A stretch of 36,325 nucleotides of DNA from NCBI GenBank assembly GCA_021851715.1, contig JAJZCR010000034.1, positions 1 to 36,325 on the forward strand. Direction: 5' to 3'. Positions 25,736 to 32,918 of this stretch are shown here, one piece after another. The notes under the pieces are model-generated. The model saw only the letters and a program-made list of their open reading frames with translations, had not been told where the DNA came from and searched no databases. Numbering within the stretch: the first letter of the stretch is position 1; the number at the start of each line of letters is the position of its first letter. This stretch comes from Planctomycetota bacterium. GTDB taxonomy: Bacteria; Planctomycetota; Phycisphaerae; WQYP01. The position numbers and the translations under genes are program-made.

Positions 25736-27169
25736 ATGTCCTTTTCCACCTTCGGCTTCCATGCCGATATCCTGCGTGGTATCAAAGACCTGGCGTACAC
25801 CCGCCCAACGCCGGTGCAAATCAGCGCCATTCCGCCGGCCATGCTTGGACGTGATGTGCTGGCTTGTGCCGCGACGGGTTCCGGTAAAACCGCGGCTTTT
25901 TTATTACCCACCATTCATCGGCTGATGAGCCACCCTGGCCGCGGTCCACGTGCTCTGGTTTTGACTCCCACCCGTGAACTCGCCGCCCAGATTCACCAGA
26001 ACCTTCAGGAACTGGCCACGCACACGCGTATTTCCGGCGCGGCCGTGTTCGGTGGTGTGGCGATGGGGCCGCAGGAGCACGCTTTTCGCACGCACGTGGA
26101 CATTCTTATTGCCACACCGGGCCGCCTGCTGGATCATCTGCGCAATTCTTACGCCAGTTTTGCCGGACTGGAAATTTTGATTTTAGACGAGGCGGACCGG
26201 ATGTTGGACATGGGATTTCTGCCCGATATTCGGCGGATTTTGCGAGTCCTGCCCGCTCACCGACAAACCTTGTTTTTTTCCGCCACCATGCCGCCGGAAA
26301 TACGGCATCTCACCAGTGAACTGCTCAAAAATCCCGTGACGCTGCAATTGGAACGGCAGAGCGCTCCCGCAGTGGGCATTACCCAGGCCATTTATCCGGT
26401 GCCAGCGCATCTGAAAACTTCCCTGCTGCTGGAAATGCTTCGGGATGAAGAGCTTGTATCGGTGATCTGCTTTACCCGCACCAAGCATCGGGCCAATCGC
26501 CTGGCGGATTTTCTTAAACGCCACAACATTTCCTGTGTACCCATTCACGGCAACCGTTCGCAGGCCCAGCGGACCGCGGCACTGGCGGGTTTTAAGTCGG
26601 GTCAATTCCGCCTGCTGGTGGCTACGGATATCGCCGCCCGCGGCATTGACATTTCCGACGTTTCGCACGTTATTAATTTTGATTGTCCACACCTGGCCGA
26701 TGACTACATCCATCGCGTGGGACGTACCGGCCGGGCTTCAGCCACCGGCGATGCGTTCACCCTGGTTTCTCCTGAAGAGGAATCCAACGTGCGGGTGATT
26801 GAACGGGCCATCGGCAAACGCCTGCCGCGCGTTACGCTGCCGGAGTTCGATTACACCAGGCAATCCACGGAAAAACTGGAAGTGCCCCTGGCCCAGCGCA
26901 TTGCCGCTATTCGCCAGCGCAAGGCCCAGGAACATGTCCGCCGCGATCAAAAGGCGCAGCGGGCCTCGGGCTTTCAACCGCGACCTCACCCGGAGTCCGG
27001 GTTTCATCGCTCTGGCGGCAATCCTTCACGCACGGAAGTTGACGGCAATCGCGGCGGCAACCAGCGCTACGGATCGGATCGTCGCGGCCGCAGTTCCAGG
27101 CCGGCCGGCGGAAGGCATTTTCCACCGGCGTCGGGGGAATCACGTCACCGTCGGCCCATGGGTAGATGA
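25736..27169 (+). CDS. DEAD/DEAH-box RNA helicase, RhlE type
   Basis: A 477-residue ATP-dependent RNA helicase. The Q motif FGFHADILRGIKDLAYTRPTPVQ opens the protein, followed by Walker A AATGSGKT (45-52), PTRELAAQI, TPGRLLDH, DEAD (~151-154), SAT (~181), then VATDIAARGIDI and HRVGRTGRA (~325). The last ~90 residues are a basic, Gly/Arg-rich tail typical of RhlE-like proteins and likely an RNA-binding extension. Such enzymes act in ribosome assembly and mRNA decay at low temperature. Start: ATG 25736 has GGAG 5 bp upstream and gives the usual family N-terminus; ATG 25706 is an in-frame alternative with AAGG upstream. It has its own promoter. Confidence 0.95.
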   Translation: MSFSTFGFHADILRGIKDLAYTRPTPVQISAIPPAMLGRDVLACAATGSGKTAAFLLPTIHRLMSHPGRGPRALVLTPTRELAAQIHQNLQELATHTRISGAAVFGGVAMGPQEHAFRTHVDILIATPGRLLDHLRNSYASFAGLEILILDEADRMLDMGFLPDIRRILRVLPAHRQTLFFSATMPPEIRHLTSELLKNPVTLQLERQSAPAVGITQAIYPVPAHLKTSLLLEMLRDEELVSVICFTRTKHRANRLADFLKRHNISCVPIHGNRSQAQRTAALAGFKSGQFRLLVATDIAARGIDISDVSHVINFDCPHLADDYIHRVGRTGRASATGDAFTLVSPEEESNVRVIERAIGKRLPRVTLPEFDYTRQSTEKLEVPLAQRIAAIRQRKAQEHVRRDQKAQRASGFQPRPHPESGFHRSGGNPSRTEVDGNRGGNQRYGSDRRGRSSRPAGGRHFPPASGESRHRRPMGR

Positions 27170-27294
27170 GTTCCGTCAGTTGAGTCAAACTGCCTGCGCC
27201 GCCGGCGTACCGACGGCGAATCAGTGAAGCTTTTGTCCAGCTTCGATGGCCTGGATAGCCCGGGGCAGCCGCTCCAAGACGTTGCCCGCCGGGA

Positions 27295-28641
27295 CTATTT
27301 TGCTCCGGGGAACATTTCCTGCATTGGAGTGGGAGCAGTGGTGGGTGGTCCGTTTTGAGAAGGCGGCGTGCTACTGGCATTGTTACTCGCCGGGGCCGTG
27401 CCGTTCATCGGTGTAAGGCCGGGTTTCAGGAACAAGTAATACAACTTGCCTTTACTAAGTTCATAGCCAGCCTGGGCACCGGCCTCGGGTCCGACGCCCA
27501 TATAAATATCCGCTCGTCCCGCGGCACGGATGGCTCCGCCGGTATCCTGATCCAGTAAAAAGCCGGAAAATGGATGGATGTTTCCGCTGATATTGGGCAT
27601 TTTGGTGGCCACAAACGTGATCGCTCCCCGTGGAAATATGCTTTGGTAGGGGGGGGCTTCAATGGTTTTATCCGTTGCCAGTGTGCGGTGGGCCGTCACT
27701 TTAACGCCCAGCGATCCCAGCGGCCAATGGGCCGGGTTATAAACTTTCAGAAACGCCATGAAGTGATTTTTCATGATGTCCGCTTCCACCTCTTTGGGGT
27801 GCTGCTGATCGTAGGCATAAATGGCCGGCAGTGAAAGTGTCCGGCGCGAAATGGCCTTGGCGGCCACCAATGCCTGGCCCAGACCGTAGTACGTGCGTCC
27901 ATTGTCCCCGGCATAGCCGATGGTCATCACCTGGCCATTGGTCAGATCAACTTTGGCGGAGCCCTGGATTTCCGCCACGTACGCATCCAGCGGGGTGGCA
28001 AACCAGACCAGTTCGCGGCCGGCCAGCAGATGTTCGGTGACAATTTGCCTCCGTGTCGGATACTTGGGCAAAATGGTGCCGCTGGGAAGTTGTTCGCCCA
28101 GAATCGCCCCGGTGATCGGATTGCTGACCAGGTTGGCCGGGCGCTGATAAACGGGGTACCGGTATTCGGACGTTTCGGTAAGGCTGCCATTGAGGATGGG
28201 CGTATAGTATCCGGTGTACCAGACGCTGCCTTTGTTGTCATAACCCTTGGCGATGTACACGTCGTAGCGGGCGAGAATCATCTGCTGAAACTGCGCCGGC
28301 GATTGAACGGTCTGCAGCATATAGCGGAAATCCCGCAGCGAGTTGACTTCCTGCCGATGGGTAATGGGGCCGTCCGGAAAGAACTTTTCGCTCGACGGTG
28401 CCGCCAGAAATTTCAAGGATCGATCAATCGCGGTGATCAAGCCTTTTTTGTCCATGAACGCGGCTTCCATATTCGGATACTCCGCCGGCGAAAGCTTGCG
28501 CAGTCCCCATTCACCCGGGGCCAGTGCATGATCCACATTAGTATGGGGAGCCTTGATAAAGGTATTGTTGTGGGTGGCACATCCAGCCGCCGTGAGGGTA
28601 ACGCTGACCATCATGGTCCAGAACATCTCTTTGAGTTTCAT
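27295..28641 (-). CDS. mltA: Membrane-bound lytic murein transglycosylase A (MltA)
   Basis: MltA cleaves the MurNAc-GlcNAc bond of peptidoglycan and leaves 1,6-anhydro-MurNAc ends. The 448-residue protein starts with a lipoprotein signal ending in LTAAGC (Cys21). Landmarks are WYTGYYTPILNGSL (family motif TGYYTP), EIQGSAKVDLTNG, YAGDNGRTYYGLG, and the 3D-domain segment LLDQDTGGAIRAAGRADIYMG, which contains the catalytic Asp. A Pro/Thr/Ser-rich tail of ~40 residues follows the domain. ATG 28641 has AAAGGA 9 bp upstream; the extension to 28686 adds a charged stretch before the signal and is unlikely. Its product is the substrate source for AnmK. Confidence 0.93.
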   Translation of the reverse strand: MKLKEMFWTMMVSVTLTAAGCATHNNTFIKAPHTNVDHALAPGEWGLRKLSPAEYPNMEAAFMDKKGLITAIDRSLKFLAAPSSEKFFPDGPITHRQEVNSLRDFRYMLQTVQSPAQFQQMILARYDVYIAKGYDNKGSVWYTGYYTPILNGSLTETSEYRYPVYQRPANLVSNPITGAILGEQLPSGTILPKYPTRRQIVTEHLLAGRELVWFATPLDAYVAEIQGSAKVDLTNGQVMTIGYAGDNGRTYYGLGQALVAAKAISRRTLSLPAIYAYDQQHPKEVEADIMKNHFMAFLKVYNPAHWPLGSLGVKVTAHRTLATDKTIEAPPYQSIFPRGAITFVATKMPNISGNIHPFSGFLLDQDTGGAIRAAGRADIYMGVGPEAGAQAGYELSKGKLYYLFLKPGLTPMNGTAPASNNASSTPPSQNGPPTTAPTPMQEMFPGAK

Positions 28642-28911
28642 CGCACGAATCCTTTCAACATACTTGGAACGCCGGGTAGTTTCCATACCATGCGGTAGTT
28701 CCCAGATGAATAACCTATTACATTAGCGGCAAAGTCGGTAATAATGCAAATATAGTGCAGCCCTGCAACTTGGCATTGACGTTTTCTGCCACCTTTTTTG
28801 ACCATAAAACAGCCTTTGACCTTCGCCGTCGGGTGGTTCCGGGGCTTGCAGCATAGCCGCGACGTTGTGTCATACCAAAGTTAAAATGTCCTCTTTGGCG
28901 GGACGTGGCGC

Positions 28912-28943
28912 GGGCTGCGGCTCGCGATCAGCAGTCAGCGGTC
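28912..28943. repeat. Dispersed repeat, copy 1
   Basis: GGGCTGCGGCTCGCGATCAG followed by CAGTCAGCGGTC. A second copy with GGCTGCGGC...CGCGATCAGC..TCAGCGGTC lies at 29181-29218 inside the RHS reading frame; the two differ by one small insertion and a few bases. Confidence 0.7.
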
Positions 28944-28960
28944 GGCGAAAGAGCGATTTC

Positions 28961-29010
28961 ACTACAGGGGCTTACAGGGGCTTACAGGGGTTTACAGGGG
29001 CGCACAGGAG
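28961..29010. repeat. 10-bp tandem repeat, five units
   Basis: Five head-to-tail decamers with core ACAGGGG: ACTACAGGGG, CTTACAGGGG twice, TTTACAGGGG, CGCACAGGAG. There are no spacers, so it is not a CRISPR array. The last unit provides the AGGAG of the ribosome-like site before TTG 29018. Confidence 0.85.
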
Positions 29011-29095
29011 AATTTAATTGAACCATAATGGGCATCTCGATGGCTTGATTCTTGCCGCGGAGGCCTGTTCCGGCCGCGACTCAACGGTGAATCCC

Positions 29096-29118
29096 CCGTG
29101 TATTTCGTGTATCCGTGG
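29096..29118. repeat. Short repeat-like sequence at the RHS start
   Basis: CCGTGTATTTCGTGTATCCG followed by TGG contains an internally repeated CGTGTAT and overlaps the putative GTG start. I recognise this as a phrase that recurs in intergenic DNA of other environmental bacteria, from memory only. Confidence 0.35.
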
Positions 29119-32079
29119 TACCCTGGCGTCTCCCGGCCGCACCGGGAGATTTCGCCATCCATGGCTCAACAAGGGGTGCAGGCTGCGGCCCGCGGCCCGC
29201 GATCAGCTTTCAGCGGTCATCAATCCGCGGGCGGGACCAATGCCGATTTGGCGGCGCGGATTTATTACACCGCCACCTATTATGATGCCGCCGATCGGCC
29301 CATTGCCACGGTGAACGCCGGGACCAATCCGGTGGGCACCAATGGCGCGGCCGAGCCTTGGGCGAGGCCTGCCACTCCTCCTGTCTCCAGTCTCCTGGCT
29401 CCTGTCTCCTTGTACACCTACAACCCCGCCGGTGAAGTTTATCAAACCACCGATGCCAACGGCAATATCACCGCCAATTTTTACGATTCCCTGGGCCGAT
29501 TGACCGAGACGATCGCTTCCTATGGCACGCTATCGACCGATCTTAACCAGACCACGCTTTTAAATTATGACGGCTTGGGCGATCAAACTTCCATGACCGC
29601 CGAAGACCCCTCCACCGGCAACCAGACCACCACCTACATCTACGGCGTAAGCACGGCCACGGGTAGTTCGATCACATCGAACGACCTCCTATATCAAACC
29701 GTCTATCCTCCTGTCTCCGGTCTCCCGTCTCCTGTCTCCTCGTCCGCCTACAACGCCTTAGGCCAAGTCATCTCCACCGCCGATCGGAACGGCAATGTTC
29801 ACAGCTACACTTATGACAATTTTGGCCGACAAATCAGTGATACCGTCACCACGCTGGGCACAAATGTTGATGGCAGTGTGCGGCGCATTGATACCGCGTA
29901 TAACAATCAAGGCTTGGCGTATTTGCTCACCAGTTACGCGGATACCGGCGGGACCACCATTGTGAACCAGGTGGAAAATATCTATAACGGCCTGGGCCAA
30001 CTCACGCAGCAATATAAAACCGCGGCTGGCGAAGCCAGTCCCGATACCGTCCAGCGGAGCATTTTGATCGGGAGTGCAGTTGCCATCGGCACCACGCCAG
30101 CGGTACAATACACCTATAGTGATCCGAGTACCGGGAACTTATTGACTTCCATGACGTACCCCAATGGCCGAGTGATTAATTACAATTATGGCGACACGGG
30201 CGGTGTGCTGATGAGCAATTCCAATGCGATGCTGGATAATGCCATCGGCAGACTAGATGGTATTGTGGATGGGGCGAATTCCGGCGATGCCGGCACGGTG
30301 CTCGAACAGTATTCGTATCTGGGCCTATCAACCATTGTTGCAAGAAACCACCCGCAGACGGGCATCAATCTCGCGCTCGTCGGTGCAAGCGGCAGCATTG
30401 GTTCGGGCGGCGATGAGTATGTTGGATTAGATCAATTCGGCAGAATTGTCAACCAGAACTGGGTAAACTCCTCCGGCGCTACCGTGGATGGCTACACGTA
30501 TTCTTATGACGCAAACTCGAATGTTACGGCCAAGAACAACGTTCTCGCCAGTGCCTACAGCGAAACCTACACGTATGACTCGCTCAATCGCCTGACAGCG
30601 GTAACTCGCGGCGGAGCATCCTACCAATCCTGGAACCTCGACGCCCAAGGCAACTGGAACAGCTTCACCAGCAATGGCGTTCAGCAGACAAGGACGGCGA
30701 ACGCCCAGAACGAACTGACTTCTGTCTCCGGTCTCCTGGCTCCTGTTTATGACGCCAACGGGAATATGATTTCCGATCAGACCGGCGACACACTTGTTTA
30801 TGATGCCTGGAACAGGCTCGTCGCGGTCAAGAACGCCACTGGCCAGGTGATTGCCCAATATACGTACAACGCCCAAGGCTACGCCGTCACTGCCACCTAT
30901 CCCCAAGGCACCAGCCAATTGCCGCCGGGTACAACAAACTACCTTTATTACACGAGTTCGTGGCAATTGATCGAGGTGCGAACCGGCGGTACAGCAGCCG
31001 CCAACGTCACGGTGCAGATGGTCTGGTCGGCGGCATATATCAACGCACCGATCCTGCAGGATACGTACAGTGCCGGCGTGCTCCAGCCGAATTCCCGGCT
31101 GTATTTCCTGCAGGATGCCAATTGGAACACCACTGCCGTGGTTGGTTATGACGCAACCACGAATTCCTGGAATGTGGTGCAACGCTACGTTTACAGCCCC
31201 TATGGAAATATCATCATTCTGAATGCAGATTTCACCACCGCCCCGGCGGGAACCGTTCCGATGGTAAACAATCTCTACCAAGGCATGGCCCTTGATCCCG
31301 TAACCGGCCTGTATTACGAACGTGCACGGTGGTACAGCGCGAGCCTCGGCACGTGGATTTCGCAGGATCCGCTTTCGTATATCAATGGTGCCAATACGTA
31401 TCAGTTTGTCACGTCGAATCCAGCTAGCTATGTCGATCCGTCTGGGTTGCTGGCATGGTATTATTGGGTTGCGGGCGGCGCGTTCGTCGCGGTCCAGTTC
31501 GTGCCCGGCGTCGACGTGGCGGTGGATGTAGGAGCGGGCTTGGCTGATGCCGGCGTAGTGGCTGGTGGCGAATTTGCCGGCGGAGCCGCGGCCGACTTGA
31601 CGGCTGAACAGATCGCGCAGCAAGCGGCGGCGCAGGAGGCGGCCCAGCAGGCGATGGAACAGTCTCTTGCGGAGAGCGCCGCGAAGGCGGCCTCGATAGC
31701 GGCGCGGCTGGCCGCACTTCGCGCCATGGCGGCCGCGAACGATGATTCCGGCCCGAAGGCAAACGCCGGTGCTCGCGGCGGAGGTTGCTCCGCGTCTGGC
31801 AGCCCGCAGAAGCCGAATAAGGGTGACTGGTCGAAGGTTAACATGAAGGATCCCAGCACATGGCCGCAGCCTCCGGGAGACGCGGGTCCGTACTCAGAGG
31901 GAACTCCTTCCCGGGCGAAGCCGGCGGCGAGGGGCGAAAAAAGCCTGTACGATTCGCAGGGCGGGGAATGGCGCCCCCATTTACCGGATAGCTGGCACGA
32001 CACGCCACATTGGGATTACAAGCCTCCCGGCCCCAATCAACCGTGGCAAAATATTGACCCACAGGGTAATCGTATGTAA
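29098..32079 (+). CDS. RHS/YD-repeat polymorphic toxin (probably 5'-truncated)
   Basis: Up to 993 residues. From ~residue 45 onward it is RHS/YD repeats (YTYDNFGRQISDT, YTYDSLNRLTAVTRGG and others), which fold into a cocoon enclosing a C-terminal toxin. The RHS core ends in the canonical GLYYERARWYSASLGTWISQDP...YVDPSG (~residue 782). The ~210-residue tip has a hydrophobic segment, an Ala/Gln-rich coiled coil (AEQIAQQAAAQEAAQQAMEQ) and a last ~48-residue module with GGEWRPHLPDSWHDTPHWDY, a His/Trp pattern suggestive of a nuclease toxin I cannot name. There is no signal peptide, and the first ~45 residues come from dispersed-repeat DNA. GTG 29098 has no ribosome site (ATG 29161 is an alternative), so the 5' part is probably missing. 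Three CTCCTGTCTCC-type elements are embedded in frame. Confidence 0.8.
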   Translation: MYFVYPWYPGVSRPHREISPSMAQQGVQAAARGPRSAFSGHQSAGGTNADLAARIYYTATYYDAADRPIATVNAGTNPVGTNGAAEPWARPATPPVSSLLAPVSLYTYNPAGEVYQTTDANGNITANFYDSLGRLTETIASYGTLSTDLNQTTLLNYDGLGDQTSMTAEDPSTGNQTTTYIYGVSTATGSSITSNDLLYQTVYPPVSGLPSPVSSSAYNALGQVISTADRNGNVHSYTYDNFGRQISDTVTTLGTNVDGSVRRIDTAYNNQGLAYLLTSYADTGGTTIVNQVENIYNGLGQLTQQYKTAAGEASPDTVQRSILIGSAVAIGTTPAVQYTYSDPSTGNLLTSMTYPNGRVINYNYGDTGGVLMSNSNAMLDNAIGRLDGIVDGANSGDAGTVLEQYSYLGLSTIVARNHPQTGINLALVGASGSIGSGGDEYVGLDQFGRIVNQNWVNSSGATVDGYTYSYDANSNVTAKNNVLASAYSETYTYDSLNRLTAVTRGGASYQSWNLDAQGNWNSFTSNGVQQTRTANAQNELTSVSGLLAPVYDANGNMISDQTGDTLVYDAWNRLVAVKNATGQVIAQYTYNAQGYAVTATYPQGTSQLPPGTTNYLYYTSSWQLIEVRTGGTAAANVTVQMVWSAAYINAPILQDTYSAGVLQPNSRLYFLQDANWNTTAVVGYDATTNSWNVVQRYVYSPYGNIIILNADFTTAPAGTVPMVNNLYQGMALDPVTGLYYERARWYSASLGTWISQDPLSYINGANTYQFVTSNPASYVDPSGLLAWYYWVAGGAFVAVQFVPGVDVAVDVGAGLADAGVVAGGEFAGGAAADLTAEQIAQQAAAQEAAQQAMEQSLAESAAKAASIAARLAALRAMAAANDDSGPKANAGARGGGCSASGSPQKPNKGDWSKVNMKDPSTWPQPPGDAGPYSEGTPSRAKPAARGEKSLYDSQGGEWRPHLPDSWHDTPHWDYKPPGPNQPWQNIDPQGNRM
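29181..29218. repeat. Dispersed repeat, copy 2 (inside the RHS frame)
   Basis: GGCTGCGGCCCGCGGCCCGC followed by GATCAGCTTTCAGCGGTC. It matches 28912-28943 apart from an ~6-bp CCGCGG-like expansion and AG/TT differences. In frame it encodes QAAARGPRSAFSGH, unlike RHS sequence, which supports the view that the annotated N-terminus is not native. Confidence 0.7.
29377..29409. repeat. CTCCTGTCTCC-type element, copy 1
   Basis: A pyrimidine-rich element CCTCCTGTCTCCAGTCTCCT followed by GGCTCCTGTCTCC, inserted in frame (PPVSSLLAPVS) between YD repeats. Related copies are at 29707-29739, 30720-30746 and 33554-33580. Confidence 0.75.
29707..29739. repeat. CTCCTGTCTCC-type element, copy 2
   Basis: CCTCCTGTCTCCGGTCTCCC followed by GTCTCCTGTCTCC, in frame as PPVSGLPSPVS. 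Same length and phase as copy 1. Confidence 0.75.
30720..30746. repeat. CTCCTGTCTCC-type element, copy 3
   Basis: TTCTGTCTCCGGTCTCCTGG followed by CTCCTGT, in frame as TSVSGLLAPV. It lies within the 114-bp tract shared exactly with the second RHS copy. Confidence 0.75.
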
Positions 32080-32094
32080 CAAAAGGGTGTGTGC

Positions 32095-32478
32095 GTGGAA
32101 ATAATATATACGCAAGATAACGTCGAGGGCGAGCCGGGCCCCAACCTCTACTGGCGCGGCCGTCCGAGCGAATTCGTCCAGTTGCTCGTTGATGCACACC
32201 GACTCGGCGTGTCACCTGGGGTTACGCTGCGCATGGAAGACCTACCGTACATTCGCCTCAGCGGGATTAATTCTTTTACGGCGACTTCCTCTGAGGAAGG
32301 TGGCTGCCTAACCCGGATGGAGAACGGCTCATTACTGAGCGATCTTAAATCGGGTCTATGGCGGGAATTTCTACATAACGTGTTGTCGATCAGCTTCTAT
32401 CGAAGTCACGTTTATCAAGAGTTGTCAGTTTCAGGGTTGACTTCGGAGGTGAATATTATCATGAGCTCAGAGGAATGA
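32095..32478 (+). CDS. Candidate immunity protein for the first RHS toxin
   Basis: A 127-residue acidic-to-neutral cytosolic protein with no signal or membrane segment, starting 15 bp after the RHS stop. Start: GTG 32095 with AAAAGGG 7 bp upstream; GTG 32089 is an alternative. It has the look of small toxin-immunity proteins: LYWRGRPSEFVQLLVDAH, LPYIRLSGINSF, SLLSDLKSGLWREFLHNVLSIS, and ending in NIIMSSEE. I believe similar proteins follow RHS/CDI toxins in other bacteria, but I cannot name the family. The role is inferred mainly from position and size. Confidence 0.6.
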   Translation: MEIIYTQDNVEGEPGPNLYWRGRPSEFVQLLVDAHRLGVSPGVTLRMEDLPYIRLSGINSFTATSSEEGGCLTRMENGSLLSDLKSGLWREFLHNVLSISFYRSHVYQELSVSGLTSEVNIIMSSEE

Positions 32479-32570
32479 CGTGCGCCGCTCGCGGGCACGC
32501 CGCAGAAACAGTCCACCCCAGTGTAGCATGGGCGCTAATTTAAGAAGTATGGCGGGGATGGCGTGGTCTC

Positions 32571-32918
32571 TTGGATATGGCCTTGCACAAACGCGGCCAG
32601 TGGCGAAGGACATGGCGTAATCCAATCGGCGGTACCAATGCGGTGGGCACACGAAAGGGTGACACCCACCGTTATTGGCTCACCAGCTACGCCGATACGG
32701 CGGGTACAACGATAGTGAATCAGGTGGAAAACGTGTTCAACGGTCTGGGGCAATTGGTGCGGCGGCACCAATCGACGGCCTCGCCGAAAAGGTGAGAGGC
32801 GAGCAGGCGAGTCCCGATTGGCCGCTCCTGCGGCACCGGAATTTCGGCGTCCGTGCCTTAACAGTAGAGATCACGGAAACGAACGCTATTTTGGTTTGGC
32901 CTGCGGGCCCCGGCGCGC
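32571..32918 (+). pseudogene. Frameshifted 5' remnant of a second RHS copy
   Basis: TNAVGTR (about 32635-32655) and then LTSYADTAGTTIVNQVENVF (near 32680-32740, NGLGQLV following) closely match the first RHS protein around 29930-30000 in one frame. AIGTTPSVQY (~32930-32960) matches in a second frame. The next homology (NGSLLTSMTYPNG) is in the first frame again. The intervening sequence has no RHS character, and about 580 bp present in the first copy are missing before LTSYAD. This part cannot be translated as one protein. Confidence 0.75.

Larger units (their letters stand above)
28642..29097. other. Gap holding the mltA promoter side and short repeats
   Basis: No gene with recognisable sequence was found. 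The left part is AT-richer and should hold the mltA promoter, but I see no clear boxes. The right part contains a dispersed repeat (28912-28943), a five-unit 10-bp tandem repeat (28961-29010) and an AGGAG followed by TTG 29018 that opens a 98-codon frame without known similarity. This boundary separates the housekeeping block from the RHS island. Confidence 0.5.

Noticed and set aside
27170..27294. Possible gene end between the helicase and mltA (minus-strand frame ending AIQAIEAGQKLH)
   Set aside because: Only ~25 codons outside or overlapping mltA, no start and no recognisable family.
28961..29010. Regular short repeats suggesting CRISPR
   Set aside because: Units are 10 bp and directly abutting with no spacers, and no cas genes are present.
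30427..31623. A 398-codon minus-strand frame
   Set aside because: Antisense to the RHS core; Ile/Arg/Gly-rich mirror of YD repeats with no ribosome site.
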